A stretch of 64,000 bases of DNA from Bacillus sp. es.034 (GTDB taxonomy: Bacteria > Bacillota > Bacilli > Bacillales > Bacillaceae_B), in the NCBI RefSeq assembly GCF_002563655.1, contig NZ_PDIY01000001.1, forward strand, positions 1,772,001 through 1,836,000, read 5' to 3'. The notes beneath the pieces are model-generated. The model had not been told where the DNA came from, did no database searches, and worked only from the letters and a program-made list of their open reading frames with translations. The translations under genes were made by a program, and so were the position numbers. The first letter of the stretch is position 1; the number at the start of each line of letters is the position of its first letter. This document shows, in pieces, positions 36,645-45,486 of this stretch.

Positions 36645-37412
36645 ATGCCAATTATCCAATCTGTGGAGCGTGCATTAAAAATAATGGATTTATTTGACGA
36701 ACGGGAAAGAGAATTAACAATTACCGAAATTAGTAAACGAATGAATTTGCATAAAAGTACTATACATTCATTATTGAAAACTTTACAGGAACAGCGCTAT
36801 ATCTCTCAAAATGAGGAAAATGGGAAATATCGTCTTGGTATGAAGCTATTCGAACGAGGAAATATGGTTTTAAGTCACTTTGATCTTCGAAATGTAGCCA
36901 GAAAATATCTTGAAAAGTTGTCTGCAACTACAAATTTAACAGTGCATCTCGTTATTCTAGACGGTCAGGAAGGGGTGTATATCGACAAAGTGGAGGGAAG
37001 CGGTGTCACTGTGTTGTATTCCCGGATAGGACGTCGAGTTCCGATTCATACAAGTGCTGTAGGAAAGGCGCTCATTTCAACAAAAACGAATTCCGAGCTG
37101 GATCAGTTTCTAGAAAATTACGAGTACACAAAATTAACAGCCAATTCTATTGGTTCAAAAGAAGAGTTGCTGGAAGAAATCCAAAAAGTCCGGTTAAGTG
37201 GATACTCAATGGATAATGAAGAAAATGAACCTGGCATAGTTTGCTTCGCTGTACCGATCAAAGACTATTCAGGTAAGGTAATAGCTGGTGTGAGCATGTC
37301 TATGCCTGCCTCAAAAGCAAGTGAAGAAAATAGAAAAAAGAACGTAGAAATGCTAAAAGAGTGCAGTAGTAATATTTCAAAAGATTTAGGTTATGAATAT
37401 CAAAAAATATAA
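36645..37412 (+). CDS. IclR-family transcriptional regulator
   Basis: 255 residues. An N-terminal winged HTH (about 1-65, with LTITEISKRMNLHKSTIHSLLKTL) is joined to an IclR effector domain containing GQEGVYIDKVEGSG and PIHTSAVGKALIST. IclR proteins of this type usually sense a pathway intermediate such as a 2-keto-3-deoxy sugar acid. Being inside the operon, it likely controls the island, perhaps at the inverted repeat near 29900. Confidence 0.92.
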   Translation: MPIIQSVERALKIMDLFDERERELTITEISKRMNLHKSTIHSLLKTLQEQRYISQNEENGKYRLGMKLFERGNMVLSHFDLRNVARKYLEKLSATTNLTVHLVILDGQEGVYIDKVEGSGVTVLYSRIGRRVPIHTSAVGKALISTKTNSELDQFLENYEYTKLTANSIGSKEELLEEIQKVRLSGYSMDNEENEPGIVCFAVPIKDYSGKVIAGVSMSMPASKASEENRKKNVEMLKECSSNISKDLGYEYQKI

Positions 37413-37444
37413 AAACTAATAAGTCTTTCAGGAGGAAATTACCC

Positions 37445-38341
37445 ATGAGAATTATTCGGTATCTAAAAGGTGAGCAGAAACAACTGGCTGCAGTTACAGA
37501 TGAAAATGATGTATTTGATCTTCCATTTACAGATTTTATGTCTCTGATTGATGAAGCACGTGAACATGATAAAACTCCGTTTGACATTATAAAACAATCT
37601 AAAGGGAATGTGAAGAAGCAGGCACTGGAAGGCCTTCAAATTACCACTCCTATTGATGCTCCTGAGGTTTGGGCATCCGGTGTAACATATAAGAAAAGTC
37701 GGGAAGCGAGAAATTATGAAGCTACTCAGGGAAAGCTTGATCGTGAAACGTTCTATGACAAAGTGTATGATGCAGTACGACCAGAAATCTTCTTTAAATC
37801 TACAGCAGCAAGAACGGTGGGACCGAACACTCCTGTATATCTCAGGTCAGATTCAAATTGGCAGATTCCAGAACCGGAATTAGGGCTGGTTATTGACAAA
37901 GAGGGAACAGTGCTCGGTTACACCGTTGGAAACGACATGAGTTGCCGAGACATTGAAGGAGAAAATCCTCTTTATCTGCCTCAGGCGAAAGTCTGGAAAA
38001 ATTCCTGTTCAATCGGACCGGCAATTTTATTAAAAGAGTGTGTTGCAGATCCTTATAGTCTTCAAATCATCTGCAGGATTTACCGAGGAGAAGAGCTTGT
38101 ATTCTTTGGTGATGCATATGTAAATCAGTTGAAACGGACACTGGAAGAACTCGTACACTACTTAGTTCTTGACAACGATATTCTAGACGGAACAGTGCTT
38201 CTTACAGGTACATGTGTTGTACCTCCAAACGAATTTACTTTATCAGAAAATGATCGAATCGAAATAGAAATTCCAGGTATCGGTATACTCAACAACCCAG
38301 TATTACAAAGTGAAGGCTCAAAGCAAACAGCTAAGGGGTGA
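37445..38341 (+). CDS. FAH-family 2-keto-3-deoxy-pentonate dehydratase-like protein
   Basis: 298 residues. The sequence from VWASGVTYKKSREAR through WQIPEPELGLVI and GYTVGNDMSCRDIEGENPLYLPQAKV resembles the fumarylacetoacetase-fold dehydratases that turn 2-keto-3-deoxy-D-arabinonate or L-xylonate-type acids into 2,5-dioxopentanoate. The Glu pair in PEPELG and the downstream Asp are the metal ligands. Next to an aldehyde dehydrogenase this gives the last two steps of a Weimberg-type route to 2-oxoglutarate. GGAGG precedes the ATG. Confidence 0.82.
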   Translation: MRIIRYLKGEQKQLAAVTDENDVFDLPFTDFMSLIDEAREHDKTPFDIIKQSKGNVKKQALEGLQITTPIDAPEVWASGVTYKKSREARNYEATQGKLDRETFYDKVYDAVRPEIFFKSTAARTVGPNTPVYLRSDSNWQIPEPELGLVIDKEGTVLGYTVGNDMSCRDIEGENPLYLPQAKVWKNSCSIGPAILLKECVADPYSLQIICRIYRGEELVFFGDAYVNQLKRTLEELVHYLVLDNDILDGTVLLTGTCVVPPNEFTLSENDRIEIEIPGIGILNNPVLQSEGSKQTAKG

Positions 38342-38346
38342 TTGAA

Positions 38347-38646
38347 TTGAGTGAATTTAAAACATTGTATTTAAGCAACAAGGATAACGTCGCTGTGGCG
38401 TTATCAGAAATACCTGATCAATCAGAAGTAAAGATAGAAATTGACGGTTTAATGATCCAGGTGAAAATTATTGAATCTATACGCTTTGGTCATAAGTTTG
38501 CGGTGAAAGCGATTCCTCCCGGTGAAGACATTATTAAATATGGAGAAGTAATTGGATCGGCGACAGTTCCAATTGAGGCAGGGGAACATGTCCACGTTCA
38601 TAATTTAGAAGGGAAAAGAGGAAGGGGTGACAAGATTGTTCAATGA
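38347..38646 (+). CDS. SAF-domain protein (UxaA N-terminal type)
   Basis: 99 residues from TTG 38347, 7 bases after AAGGGGTG, a site that overlaps the previous stop; GTG 38338 is the alternative. The SAF domain (about 15-95, with AVKAIPPGEDIIKYGEVIGSAT and HVHVHNLEG) corresponds to the N-terminal part of altronate and galactarate dehydratases. The next gene encodes the matching catalytic part, so the pair is a two-subunit enzyme. SuyA of sulfolactate sulfo-lyase has the same architecture and is an alternative. Confidence 0.85.
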   Translation: MSEFKTLYLSNKDNVAVALSEIPDQSEVKIEIDGLMIQVKIIESIRFGHKFAVKAIPPGEDIIKYGEVIGSATVPIEAGEHVHVHNLEGKRGRGDKIVQ

Positions 38647-39808
38647 AAAAATGCAGTTTTGGGGGTATAGGCGACCTGATGGCAGAGTTGGTGTACGTAA
38701 TCATGTGTTGATTTTGCCTACAATTACTTGCGCCACACAAACTGCACAGCGGGTCACAGAACTTGTAAGTGGAACAGTTACCTTTATTCACCAACATGGT
38801 TGTGCCCAAGTAGGGACTGATTACGATCAAACAGCCAGAACCTATGCGGGAATGGGCATGAATCCGAATGTATACGGTGTCATCGTCCTTGGGCTTGGAT
38901 GTGAAACACATCAAGCACATCGTATAGGTGATGAGATTGAAAAATGTGGTAAGCCTGTGAAAACGGTATCAATTCAGGATCATGGGGGGACTCTCCAGAC
39001 GATTGCCGAGGTGGCAAAAATAGCAGTGGAAATGGTACAGGATGCTTCAATGGTTCAAAAAGAATTATGTGATTTCAGTGAACTTATTGTAGGTACAGAA
39101 TGTGGGGGTTCAGATGCCTGCTCCGGTCTCTCAGCAAATCCGGCAGTTGGTCGTACCAGTGACATGATCGTGGAGCAGGGAGGAACAGCCATCCTGGCCG
39201 AAACCACTGAATTAATCGGGGCAGAACATTTGCTGGCTGAGCGGGCGGCGAATGACTCTGTCGCTAAGAAAGCTTACGCAGTCATTAAAATGATGGAAAA
39301 TCGATCTATTCAAATGGGTGTTGATATCCGTACAGGAAATCCTAGCCCCGGTAATATTGAAGGTGGAATCAGTTCACTGGAGGAGAAGTCGCTTGGAGCG
39401 GCTACAAAATCAGGCACGACCCGGTTGGAAGAAGTGATTGACTATGCTCAGGTACCAACAAAAAGAGGATTGGTGTGGATGGATACCCCAGGGCATGATA
39501 TTGAACAATTGACTGGAATGGTGGCTGGAGGAGCTCAGATTGTCCTATTTACTAGTGGGCGGGGGACGCCGACTGGATCACCTATTGCCCCAGTAATAAA
39601 AATTTCAACTAATACACCAATGTTTGACCGGATGAATGAAAACATGGACCTTGATGCAGGAACGATTGTCGATGGCAAAGAAACGGTTGGCGAAGTTGGC
39701 AATCGTATCATGGATGAAATTAAGTCTGTAGCAAATGGGAAGTTAACTAAAGCAGAAATATTGAAGCAACACGATTTTGGAATTTGGAGAATCGGACCTA
39801 CATTTTAA
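38627..39808 (+). CDS. UxaA-family dehydratase catalytic subunit
   Basis: 393 residues (fewer if TTG 38636 is used). It opens with FWGYRRPDGRVGVRNHVLILPT and contains GTECGGSDACSGLSANPAVG, both typical of the altronate/galactarate dehydratase C-terminal domain; Cys residues likely hold a metal centre. It overlaps the SAF gene by 20 bases, implying coupled translation. With the SAF subunit it should dehydrate a sugar acid; the substrate is unresolved, and SuyB-type sulfo-lyase activity cannot be excluded from sequence. Confidence 0.85.
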   Translation: MTRLFNEKMQFWGYRRPDGRVGVRNHVLILPTITCATQTAQRVTELVSGTVTFIHQHGCAQVGTDYDQTARTYAGMGMNPNVYGVIVLGLGCETHQAHRIGDEIEKCGKPVKTVSIQDHGGTLQTIAEVAKIAVEMVQDASMVQKELCDFSELIVGTECGGSDACSGLSANPAVGRTSDMIVEQGGTAILAETTELIGAEHLLAERAANDSVAKKAYAVIKMMENRSIQMGVDIRTGNPSPGNIEGGISSLEEKSLGAATKSGTTRLEEVIDYAQVPTKRGLVWMDTPGHDIEQLTGMVAGGAQIVLFTSGRGTPTGSPIAPVIKISTNTPMFDRMNENMDLDAGTIVDGKETVGEVGNRIMDEIKSVANGKLTKAEILKQHDFGIWRIGPTF

Positions 39809-39828
39809 TTAAAGGGAGAGATTAATAG

Positions 39829-41295
39829 ATGAAAACAACAATCGATACAAAAACCTATAGCAATTATATCAATAATAAATGGAGAGAATCAGTTTCCCAG
39901 AAAACCATTACAAGTATTAATCCTGCAAATAAAGAAGTAGTCGGCTATGTCCAGGATTCTACAGAAGACGAGTTGAATCAAGCAGTAGAGGCGGCGGACA
40001 ATGCTAAAAAAGAGTGGCGTAAACTGGGTCAGTCGGCACGGGGGCAGCTTCTATTCAAAGTGGCGAATATTTTAGAATCAAAATTGGATGAAATTGCAGA
40101 ATCAATGACAAAAGAAATGGGTAAAACGTTACCTGAAGCAAAAGGAGAGACTTCACGCGGAATTGCAATTCTTCGATATTACGGAGGGGAAGGAATGCGA
40201 AAAGATGGCGATGTGATTCCATCAACGGATAAGGATGCCCTTATGTTTACAAAACGTACCCCGCTTGGAGTCGTGGGTGTCATTACTCCGTGGAATTTCC
40301 CTGTTGCCATACCGATTTGGAAAATCGCTCCTGCCCTGGTGTATGGAAACACCATTGTATTTAAACCAGCAAGTGAAGCTGCTGTCACAGCTGCAAAAGT
40401 TGTTGAATGTTTTGCAGAAGCTGGATTCCCTAAAGGAGTATTGAACTTTGTAACTGGAGCAGGTTCTACGATTGGACAGGGATTGGCTGATCACCCTAAA
40501 TTAAACGGAATAACATTTACAGGGTCCGAAAGTATAGGGCAAAGGGTAGCAAGAGCAGCCTCTGCGGCGGGTATTAAATATCAGCTGGAAATGGGAGGTA
40601 AAAACCCTGTGATCGTTGCAAAAGATGCTAATCTTGAGCAAGCTGTGGAAGCAGTCATAAGTGGAGGCTTCCGTTCTTCAGGGCAAAAGTGTACAGCATC
40701 TAGTAGAGTAATCGTCGAAACGGCAATTTATGATGAATTTAAACAAAAGTTGATAGAGGCGACCGAAAAAATAAACATTGGCAACGGTGTTGAAGAAGGC
40801 ATCTGGATGGGGCCATGTGCAAGCGAGAGCCAATTCAATACATTTAAAAAATATGTAGAAAAAGGCAAACAGGAAGGTGCCAGACTTGTACATGGGGGAG
40901 AAGTCCTTACAGGGGAACAATACGATAATGGTTTCTTTGTTACACCGGCGATTTTCGATGAAGTAACTAGTGAAATGGTGATTGCTCAAGAAGAGGTATT
41001 CGGTCCGTTTATTGCACTGATTAGAGCAGAAGATCTTGGTGAAGCAATTGAACTAGCAAATAATACAAGGTTTGGATTAAGTGCTTCTATCTTTACATCA
41101 AATATCAGCTCCATAATGGAGTTCATTGATGAAATAGAAGCAGGACTTGTCCGCATTAATGCAGAAAGTGCAGGGGTGGAACTGCAGGCTCCATTCGGGG
41201 GCATGAAAGCCTCAAGTTCCGGTTCACGTGAGCAAGGAGAGGCGGCGAAAGAATTTTATACGGCTATTAAAACAGTCTTTATAAAAGGTTCATGA
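39829..41295 (+). CDS. Aldehyde dehydrogenase, probable 2,5-dioxovalerate dehydrogenase
   Basis: 488 residues of the NAD(P)+-dependent ALDH superfamily. [18 protein letters not shown] (cofactor binding), [11 protein letters not shown] (general base Glu) and GQKCTASSR (nucleophile Cys) are intact. Together with the FAH-fold dehydratase upstream, oxidation of 2-oxoglutarate semialdehyde to 2-oxoglutarate is the best-supported role. Succinate-semialdehyde-like activity is an alternative. Confidence 0.88.
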   Translation: MKTTIDTKTYSNYINNKWRESVSQKTITSINPANKEVVGYVQDSTEDELNQAVEAADNAKKEWRKLGQSARGQLLFKVANILESKLDEIAESMTKEMGKTLPEAKGETSRGIAILRYYGGEGMRKDGDVIPSTDKDALMFTKRTPLGVVGVITPWNFPVAIPIWKIAPALVYGNTIVFKPASEAAVTAAKVVECFAEAGFPKGVLNFVTGAGSTIGQGLADHPKLNGITFTGSESIGQRVARAASAAGIKYQLEMGGKNPVIVAKDANLEQAVEAVISGGFRSSGQKCTASSRVIVETAIYDEFKQKLIEATEKINIGNGVEEGIWMGPCASESQFNTFKKYVEKGKQEGARLVHGGEVLTGEQYDNGFFVTPAIFDEVTSEMVIAQEEVFGPFIALIRAEDLGEAIELANNTRFGLSASIFTSNISSIMEFIDEIEAGLVRINAESAGVELQAPFGGMKASSSGSREQGEAAKEFYTAIKTVFIKGS

Positions 41296-41370
41296 AATTC
41301 AATGTGAATGGTTGAAGGCATGATGGGAATTCCGTAAAATATTAAATTTTAATAAGTTACGTTTCATCCA

Positions 41371-41410
41371 TTATAAAAGGGGATTTCGACTTGGAAATCT
41401 CCTTTTATAA
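41371..41410 (+). promoter_or_regulatory. Strong RNA hairpin upstream of the dgoD-like gene
   Basis: A 17-bp stem with one mismatch, TTATAAAAGGGGATTTC (41371-41387) against GAAATCTCCTTTTATAA (41394-41410), and a six-base loop. No T-run follows, so it is not a standard terminator. It ends 19 bases before the downstream ATG, close to its ribosome binding site. It may be an operator palindrome, an RNA-processing or stabilising element, or a translational control structure. Confidence 0.6.
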
Positions 41411-41429
41411 AAACGTTGAGAGGTGTTTT

Positions 41430-42578
41430 ATGAAGATTACTAAACTTTTATTATATAAAGTTCCGCCCCGTTGGTTGTTCCTGAAAATAGAAACAGATGA
41501 GGGTATCTACGGTTGGGGAGAACCTGTGGTAGAAGGACGTGCAGACACGGTAAAGGCAGCTGTCATGGAGCTTGCAGATTACATTATTGGCCGTGACCCC
41601 AACGAAATTGAAGATATTTGGCAAACACTGTATCGTGGAGGTTTTTATCGTGGAGGCCCGATATTAATGAGTGCCATATCTGGTATTGAACAAGCGCTAT
41701 GGGACATTAAAGGGAAGTATTATAATATACCTGTTTACGAAATGCTTGGAGGAAAAGCCCGTCAAAAAATTAAAGTGTACTCATGGGTTGGTGGGGATCG
41801 CCCGGCAGATGTAGTGGCTGCTGCTAAAGAAAAGCAAGAACAGGGATTTCTAGCAGTTAAAATGAACGCTTCTGAAGAAATGAACTATATTGATAGCTTT
41901 TCTAAGGTGGAAGCAGTAATCGATAGAGTTGCATCCATTCGAGAAGCTGTTGGAAAAGACTTTGGTATTGGTGTTGATTTTCATGGGAGAATTCATAAAA
42001 CGATGGCTAAAACGATTGTAAAAGAAATTGAACCTTTTAGGCCGATGTTTATAGAAGAACCGGTATTACCGGAAAACAACGAAGCGCTTAGGGAAATTGC
42101 CATACACACAACCTGTCCCATTGCCACTGGAGAAAGAATGTATACTCGTTGGGGATTCAAACAGCTTCTCCAAGATGGGTATGTTGATATCATTCAACCG
42201 GATCTGTCCCATACAGGAGGTATTTTAGAAGGGAAAAAGATAGCTGCTATGGCTGAAGCTTATGACGTATCAATTGCGCCACACTGTCCACTGGGGCCAA
42301 TGACGCTTGCTTCATCTATTCATTTAGACGCTTCAACCCCAAATTTCATCATTCAAGAACAAAGTCTTGGTATCCATTATAATCAAGGAATGGATATTTT
42401 GGATTATATGAAAAACCCGGAAATATTTGATTATGAAAAAGGATATGTAAAGATATCGGATAACCCTGGTCTTGGGCTTCAAATAGACGAAGAAAAAGTA
42501 ATACAAGCGGCTACAAAGGGACACGAATGGCAAAATCCAATATGGCGTCATGAAGACGGAAGTATTGCTGAGTGGTAA
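41430..42578 (+). CDS. dgoD: D-galactonate dehydratase (enolase superfamily, DgoD-like)
   Basis: 382 residues, the length of E. coli DgoD, with strong similarity throughout as I recall it: KITKLLLYKVPPRWLFLKIE, RGGFYRGGPILMSAISGIEQ, YSWVGGDRPADV, and the C-terminus WRHEDGSIAEW. Metal ligands appear in GVDFHGR, FIEEPVLPE and ATGERM; the catalytic His is in APHCPLGP. It converts D-galactonate to 2-keto-3-deoxy-D-galactonate. ATG 41430 has GAGAGGTG upstream; an earlier frame to 41391 runs through the hairpin. Confidence 0.88.
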   Translation: MKITKLLLYKVPPRWLFLKIETDEGIYGWGEPVVEGRADTVKAAVMELADYIIGRDPNEIEDIWQTLYRGGFYRGGPILMSAISGIEQALWDIKGKYYNIPVYEMLGGKARQKIKVYSWVGGDRPADVVAAAKEKQEQGFLAVKMNASEEMNYIDSFSKVEAVIDRVASIREAVGKDFGIGVDFHGRIHKTMAKTIVKEIEPFRPMFIEEPVLPENNEALREIAIHTTCPIATGERMYTRWGFKQLLQDGYVDIIQPDLSHTGGILEGKKIAAMAEAYDVSIAPHCPLGPMTLASSIHLDASTPNFIIQEQSLGIHYNQGMDILDYMKNPEIFDYEKGYVKISDNPGLGLQIDEEKVIQAATKGHEWQNPIWRHEDGSIAEW

Positions 42579-42597
42579 ATATAAGGGGGGAGGAAAA

Positions 42598-43509
42598 ATG
42601 AGCTTTCACGGAATCATTCCACCGGTTGTCACGTTATTTGATGAAGCGGGGAATTTGGACTTAGAATTGAATAAACGTTATATTGACGAATTGATTTCTC
42701 GGAATATTCACGGTATTTTGTTGATGGGCAGTTCAGGAGAGTTTTCTTCCCTTACGACAGAGGAACGCAAGCTGTATGTGCGAGAAATGATCAAACATAT
42801 TAATGGAAGGGTAAAAGTGATGGTCGGAGTTGGTCATACCGCATTAAAAGAAGTCCTTGAACTAACCTCTTATACAGAAGAACTTGGGGGAGATGGGGTT
42901 CTTGTCGTTAGTCCTTATTATTGGAAACTAACAGATGATCAATTATTTCGTTTTTACTCTATAGTAGCCAACTATACAAAATTACAGGTTTTTATTTACA
43001 ACATACCTCAATTAACGGGTCAAAGTATATCAGTAGAACTCATTAAAAAATTAGTAAGGGATTTCTCGAACATTGCTGGAATTAAAGAAACGGTAAATGA
43101 TTTTGGACATATACGACAGGTCATGGCGGAAGTGAAAAAAGTTCGCAACGATTTCCTGGTTTTCTCTGCATTTGATGATCATTTACTTCCAGCTCAAATG
43201 ATAGGGGCTGCCGGGAGTATTAATGGAAGTGCTGTATTTTTTCCCGAAATATCCGTAGATTTGTATGAGTCATATCAAAATGGGGATTTCCATGAAGCAC
43301 AAAGAAACCATAGGACGCTTTCTGACCTTATGGAATTGTATTCTTTTTCTCCTACATTTTTCACAGCAATGAAAGAAGCTGTTCATCAAAGGTGGTTTGA
43401 CACTTCTGCTGGTCATCGGGCTCCCTTTGATATGTACCCTGAAAACCTGAGGGAGAATGTTACTAACCTATTAAAAACAATAAAAAAGAATGAGGAGATA
43501 TGCTTATGA
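42598..43509 (+). CDS. DapA-fold aldolase/lyase, probable 2-keto-3-deoxy acid aldolase
   Basis: 303 residues of the dihydrodipicolinate synthase/N-acetylneuraminate lyase superfamily. LLMGSSGEFSSLTTEER is the substrate carboxylate loop, YNIPQLTG carries the catalytic Tyr, and GIKETVND the Schiff-base Lys. In this setting it most likely splits an unphosphorylated 2-keto-3-deoxy sugar acid to pyruvate and an aldehyde, which would bypass the broken KDPG aldolase. ATG 42598 follows AGGGGGGAGG; the stop overlaps the next start. Confidence 0.87.
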   Translation: MSFHGIIPPVVTLFDEAGNLDLELNKRYIDELISRNIHGILLMGSSGEFSSLTTEERKLYVREMIKHINGRVKVMVGVGHTALKEVLELTSYTEELGGDGVLVVSPYYWKLTDDQLFRFYSIVANYTKLQVFIYNIPQLTGQSISVELIKKLVRDFSNIAGIKETVNDFGHIRQVMAEVKKVRNDFLVFSAFDDHLLPAQMIGAAGSINGSAVFFPEISVDLYESYQNGDFHEAQRNHRTLSDLMELYSFSPTFFTAMKEAVHQRWFDTSAGHRAPFDMYPENLRENVTNLLKTIKKNEEICL

Positions 43510-44450
43510 ATGAATCACGGAAATTACTTGAGGAATTAGGATATCCGTCTAGTGATTATAAAGAACTTCCGACATCAACCAAACGATTTCCAGATGGTGC
43601 ACAATATCGAATCGAAATACCGAGTGTAGAAGGTCCTCTTGCTTTAAAAGCCACGCTCGAAGAAATTGACCATCTCGGCTTGACGATTCACAGAGTTTCT
43701 CAAGGAAGCGGCATTATGCTTCAGACAGATGAAGAAATCAAAGAAATGTGTCAAATGACAGCTGAACGAGGTATGGAGTTAAGTTTGTTTGTTGGTCCAA
43801 GAGGTACCTGGGATATAAGTGCAGCGCCATTTACATCAGGGGGGAAATCGCAGGCACTTCGACATGAAGGAGCCGATCAGCTCGTATATGCCATGGAGGA
43901 TTTGAAGCGTGGTGCTGAATTGGGTTTAAGAGGTGCTCTAGTTGCTGATGAAGGACTTCTTCTTTTAACAAAAGAGATGAAAAAGAAGGGTCAGTTACCT
44001 GAGGATTTCGTTGTGAAAGTTTCTGTTCAAATGGGCTCAGCCAATCCAGTCTCGGTGAAATTAATGCAAGATATTGGTGCCGATACCTACAATGTCCCTT
44101 CAGCCTTACCACTGGCTAAACTTGCAGCTATCAGGCAATCAATCGATATTCCCATCGATTTATATGTTGAGGTCCCTGATAATTTTGGTGGATTCCTTAG
44201 GTACTATGAGATACCGGAAATCATTAGGGTGCTTGCACCAGTGTATATTAAATTCGGGCTTCGCAATCATCCGGATGTGTATCCATCCGGAAAGCAATGG
44301 GAAAGCACGAATATAAACCTTGTGAAGGAGCGCGTCCGAAGAGCTTCTATTGGTATTCAAATGATTGAGCGATATTATCCTGAAGCACTTACATCCAAGC
44401 TTGGTGCAAAAGATCTTGGAATTGCTAGCATTGAAAAAACATTAGCTTAA
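43506..44450 (+). CDS. Unassigned protein, possible TIM-barrel enzyme of sugar-acid operons
   Basis: 314 residues, not assigned to a characterised enzyme. Alternating strands and helices with GLTIHRVSQGSGIMLQTDEE, SLFVGPRG, VKVSVQMGSANPVSVKLMQDIGADTYNVPSALPLAKLAAIR and PIDLYVEVPDNFGGF suggest an alpha/beta barrel, reminiscent of proteins loosely annotated as U32 peptidases. Nothing shows proteolysis. ATG 43506 overlaps the aldolase stop as ATGA and has GAGGAG 8 bases upstream, so the two proteins are probably made in step. Confidence 0.7.
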   Translation: MNESRKLLEELGYPSSDYKELPTSTKRFPDGAQYRIEIPSVEGPLALKATLEEIDHLGLTIHRVSQGSGIMLQTDEEIKEMCQMTAERGMELSLFVGPRGTWDISAAPFTSGGKSQALRHEGADQLVYAMEDLKRGAELGLRGALVADEGLLLLTKEMKKKGQLPEDFVVKVSVQMGSANPVSVKLMQDIGADTYNVPSALPLAKLAAIRQSIDIPIDLYVEVPDNFGGFLRYYEIPEIIRVLAPVYIKFGLRNHPDVYPSGKQWESTNINLVKERVRRASIGIQMIERYYPEALTSKLGAKDLGIASIEKTLA

Positions 44451-44458
44451 AAAAGACA

Positions 44459-44493
44459 TCCCTGAAATGGTTTGACCCATTTCAGGGGTTTTA
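44459..44493 (+). terminator. Internal terminator-like hairpin
   Basis: CCTGAAATGG (44461-44470) pairs with CCATTTCAGG (44477-44486), then GGTTTTAT. The T-run is short, so read-through into the next gene is likely. Confidence 0.6.
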
Positions 44494-44507
44494 TGGAGTG
44501 TGACAGT

Positions 44508-45467
44508 ATGTCCTATAAAGTACTAATAACAGATTATGAATTCGAAAATTTGAAATATGAAGAAGTAATTTTCAAAGAAAGTGGACTTGAAATCGAGTTT
44601 CTAAAAGCCCAATGTAAATCAGAAAATGAAGTGATAGATCAAGCAAAGCATGTAGATGCCATCCTAAATCAGTATGCTCCTTTATCCCGAAGAGTCATTC
44701 AATCTCTTGAAAAAGTCAAAGTCATCTCACGCTACGGTGTGGGTGTTAATACCGTTGATCTTGATGCCGCTAGCGAAAAGGGTATCACGGTCGCGAATGT
44801 TCCTGATTATGGTGTTGAGGAGGTATCCAATCACGCTCTCGCACTATTATTGTCATTTGCTCGAAAAATAACATATCTAAATAGTGAAGTGAAAAAGGGC
44901 AACTGGGATTTCAAAGCAGGTATACCAATTCACAGGTTGAATGAACAGACAGTAGGTGTTCTGGGATTTGGCCGTATTCCTAGAAGATTTATAGAAAAAG
45001 TTCAGACTCTGGGGTTTAAGACTTCAGCATACGATCCATTTGTCTCGAAAGCTGAAATGAATGAGGTTGGAGTTAATAAACTGGAGCTTGATCAGATATT
45101 AAAAGAAGCCGATTATTTATCGGTCCACGTTCCACTAATCAAAGACACATTTCATTTGCTGAATAAAGATCGTTTTCGCTTAATGAAAAAAAATGCGGTT
45201 GTTATTAATACTGCCCGAGGGCCAATCATTGATGAAAGAGCACTTATTGATGCTCTTCAAAAAGGCATTATTGCAGGAGCTGCACTCGATGTGACAGAAG
45301 ATGAACCAATAGACAAAGCAAGTCCTCTTCTTAAAATGGATAATGTCATACTTACCCCGCATAGTGCTTGGTATTCGGAGGAAGCAATGATAGAGCTTCG
45401 TCAAAAAGCAGCGAAAAATATCGTACAAGTACTAAGGGGAGAAAAAACACCATACGCTTTAACTTGA
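44508..45467 (+). CDS. D-isomer-specific 2-hydroxyacid dehydrogenase
   Basis: 319 residues with catalytic (about 1-100 and 285-319) and Rossmann (100-285) domains. NAD-binding motif VGVLGFGRIPRRF, then NTARGPIIDERALIDAL and TPHSAWYSEEA with the catalytic Arg, Glu and His positions. It probably interconverts a 2-keto acid and a D-2-hydroxyacid, for example glyoxylate, hydroxypyruvate or a sugar-derived keto acid. ATG 44508 with GGAGTG upstream is chosen; an earlier in-frame ATG at 44472 lies inside the preceding hairpin. Confidence 0.85.
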   Translation: MSYKVLITDYEFENLKYEEVIFKESGLEIEFLKAQCKSENEVIDQAKHVDAILNQYAPLSRRVIQSLEKVKVISRYGVGVNTVDLDAASEKGITVANVPDYGVEEVSNHALALLLSFARKITYLNSEVKKGNWDFKAGIPIHRLNEQTVGVLGFGRIPRRFIEKVQTLGFKTSAYDPFVSKAEMNEVGVNKLELDQILKEADYLSVHVPLIKDTFHLLNKDRFRLMKKNAVVINTARGPIIDERALIDALQKGIIAGAALDVTEDEPIDKASPLLKMDNVILTPHSAWYSEEAMIELRQKAAKNIVQVLRGEKTPYALT

Positions 45468-45486
45468 AAAAGGAGAGATACTGGTA

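Noticed and set aside
43506..44450. U32-type peptidase annotation
   Set aside because: No U32 signature could be identified, and the operon context is sugar-acid catabolism.
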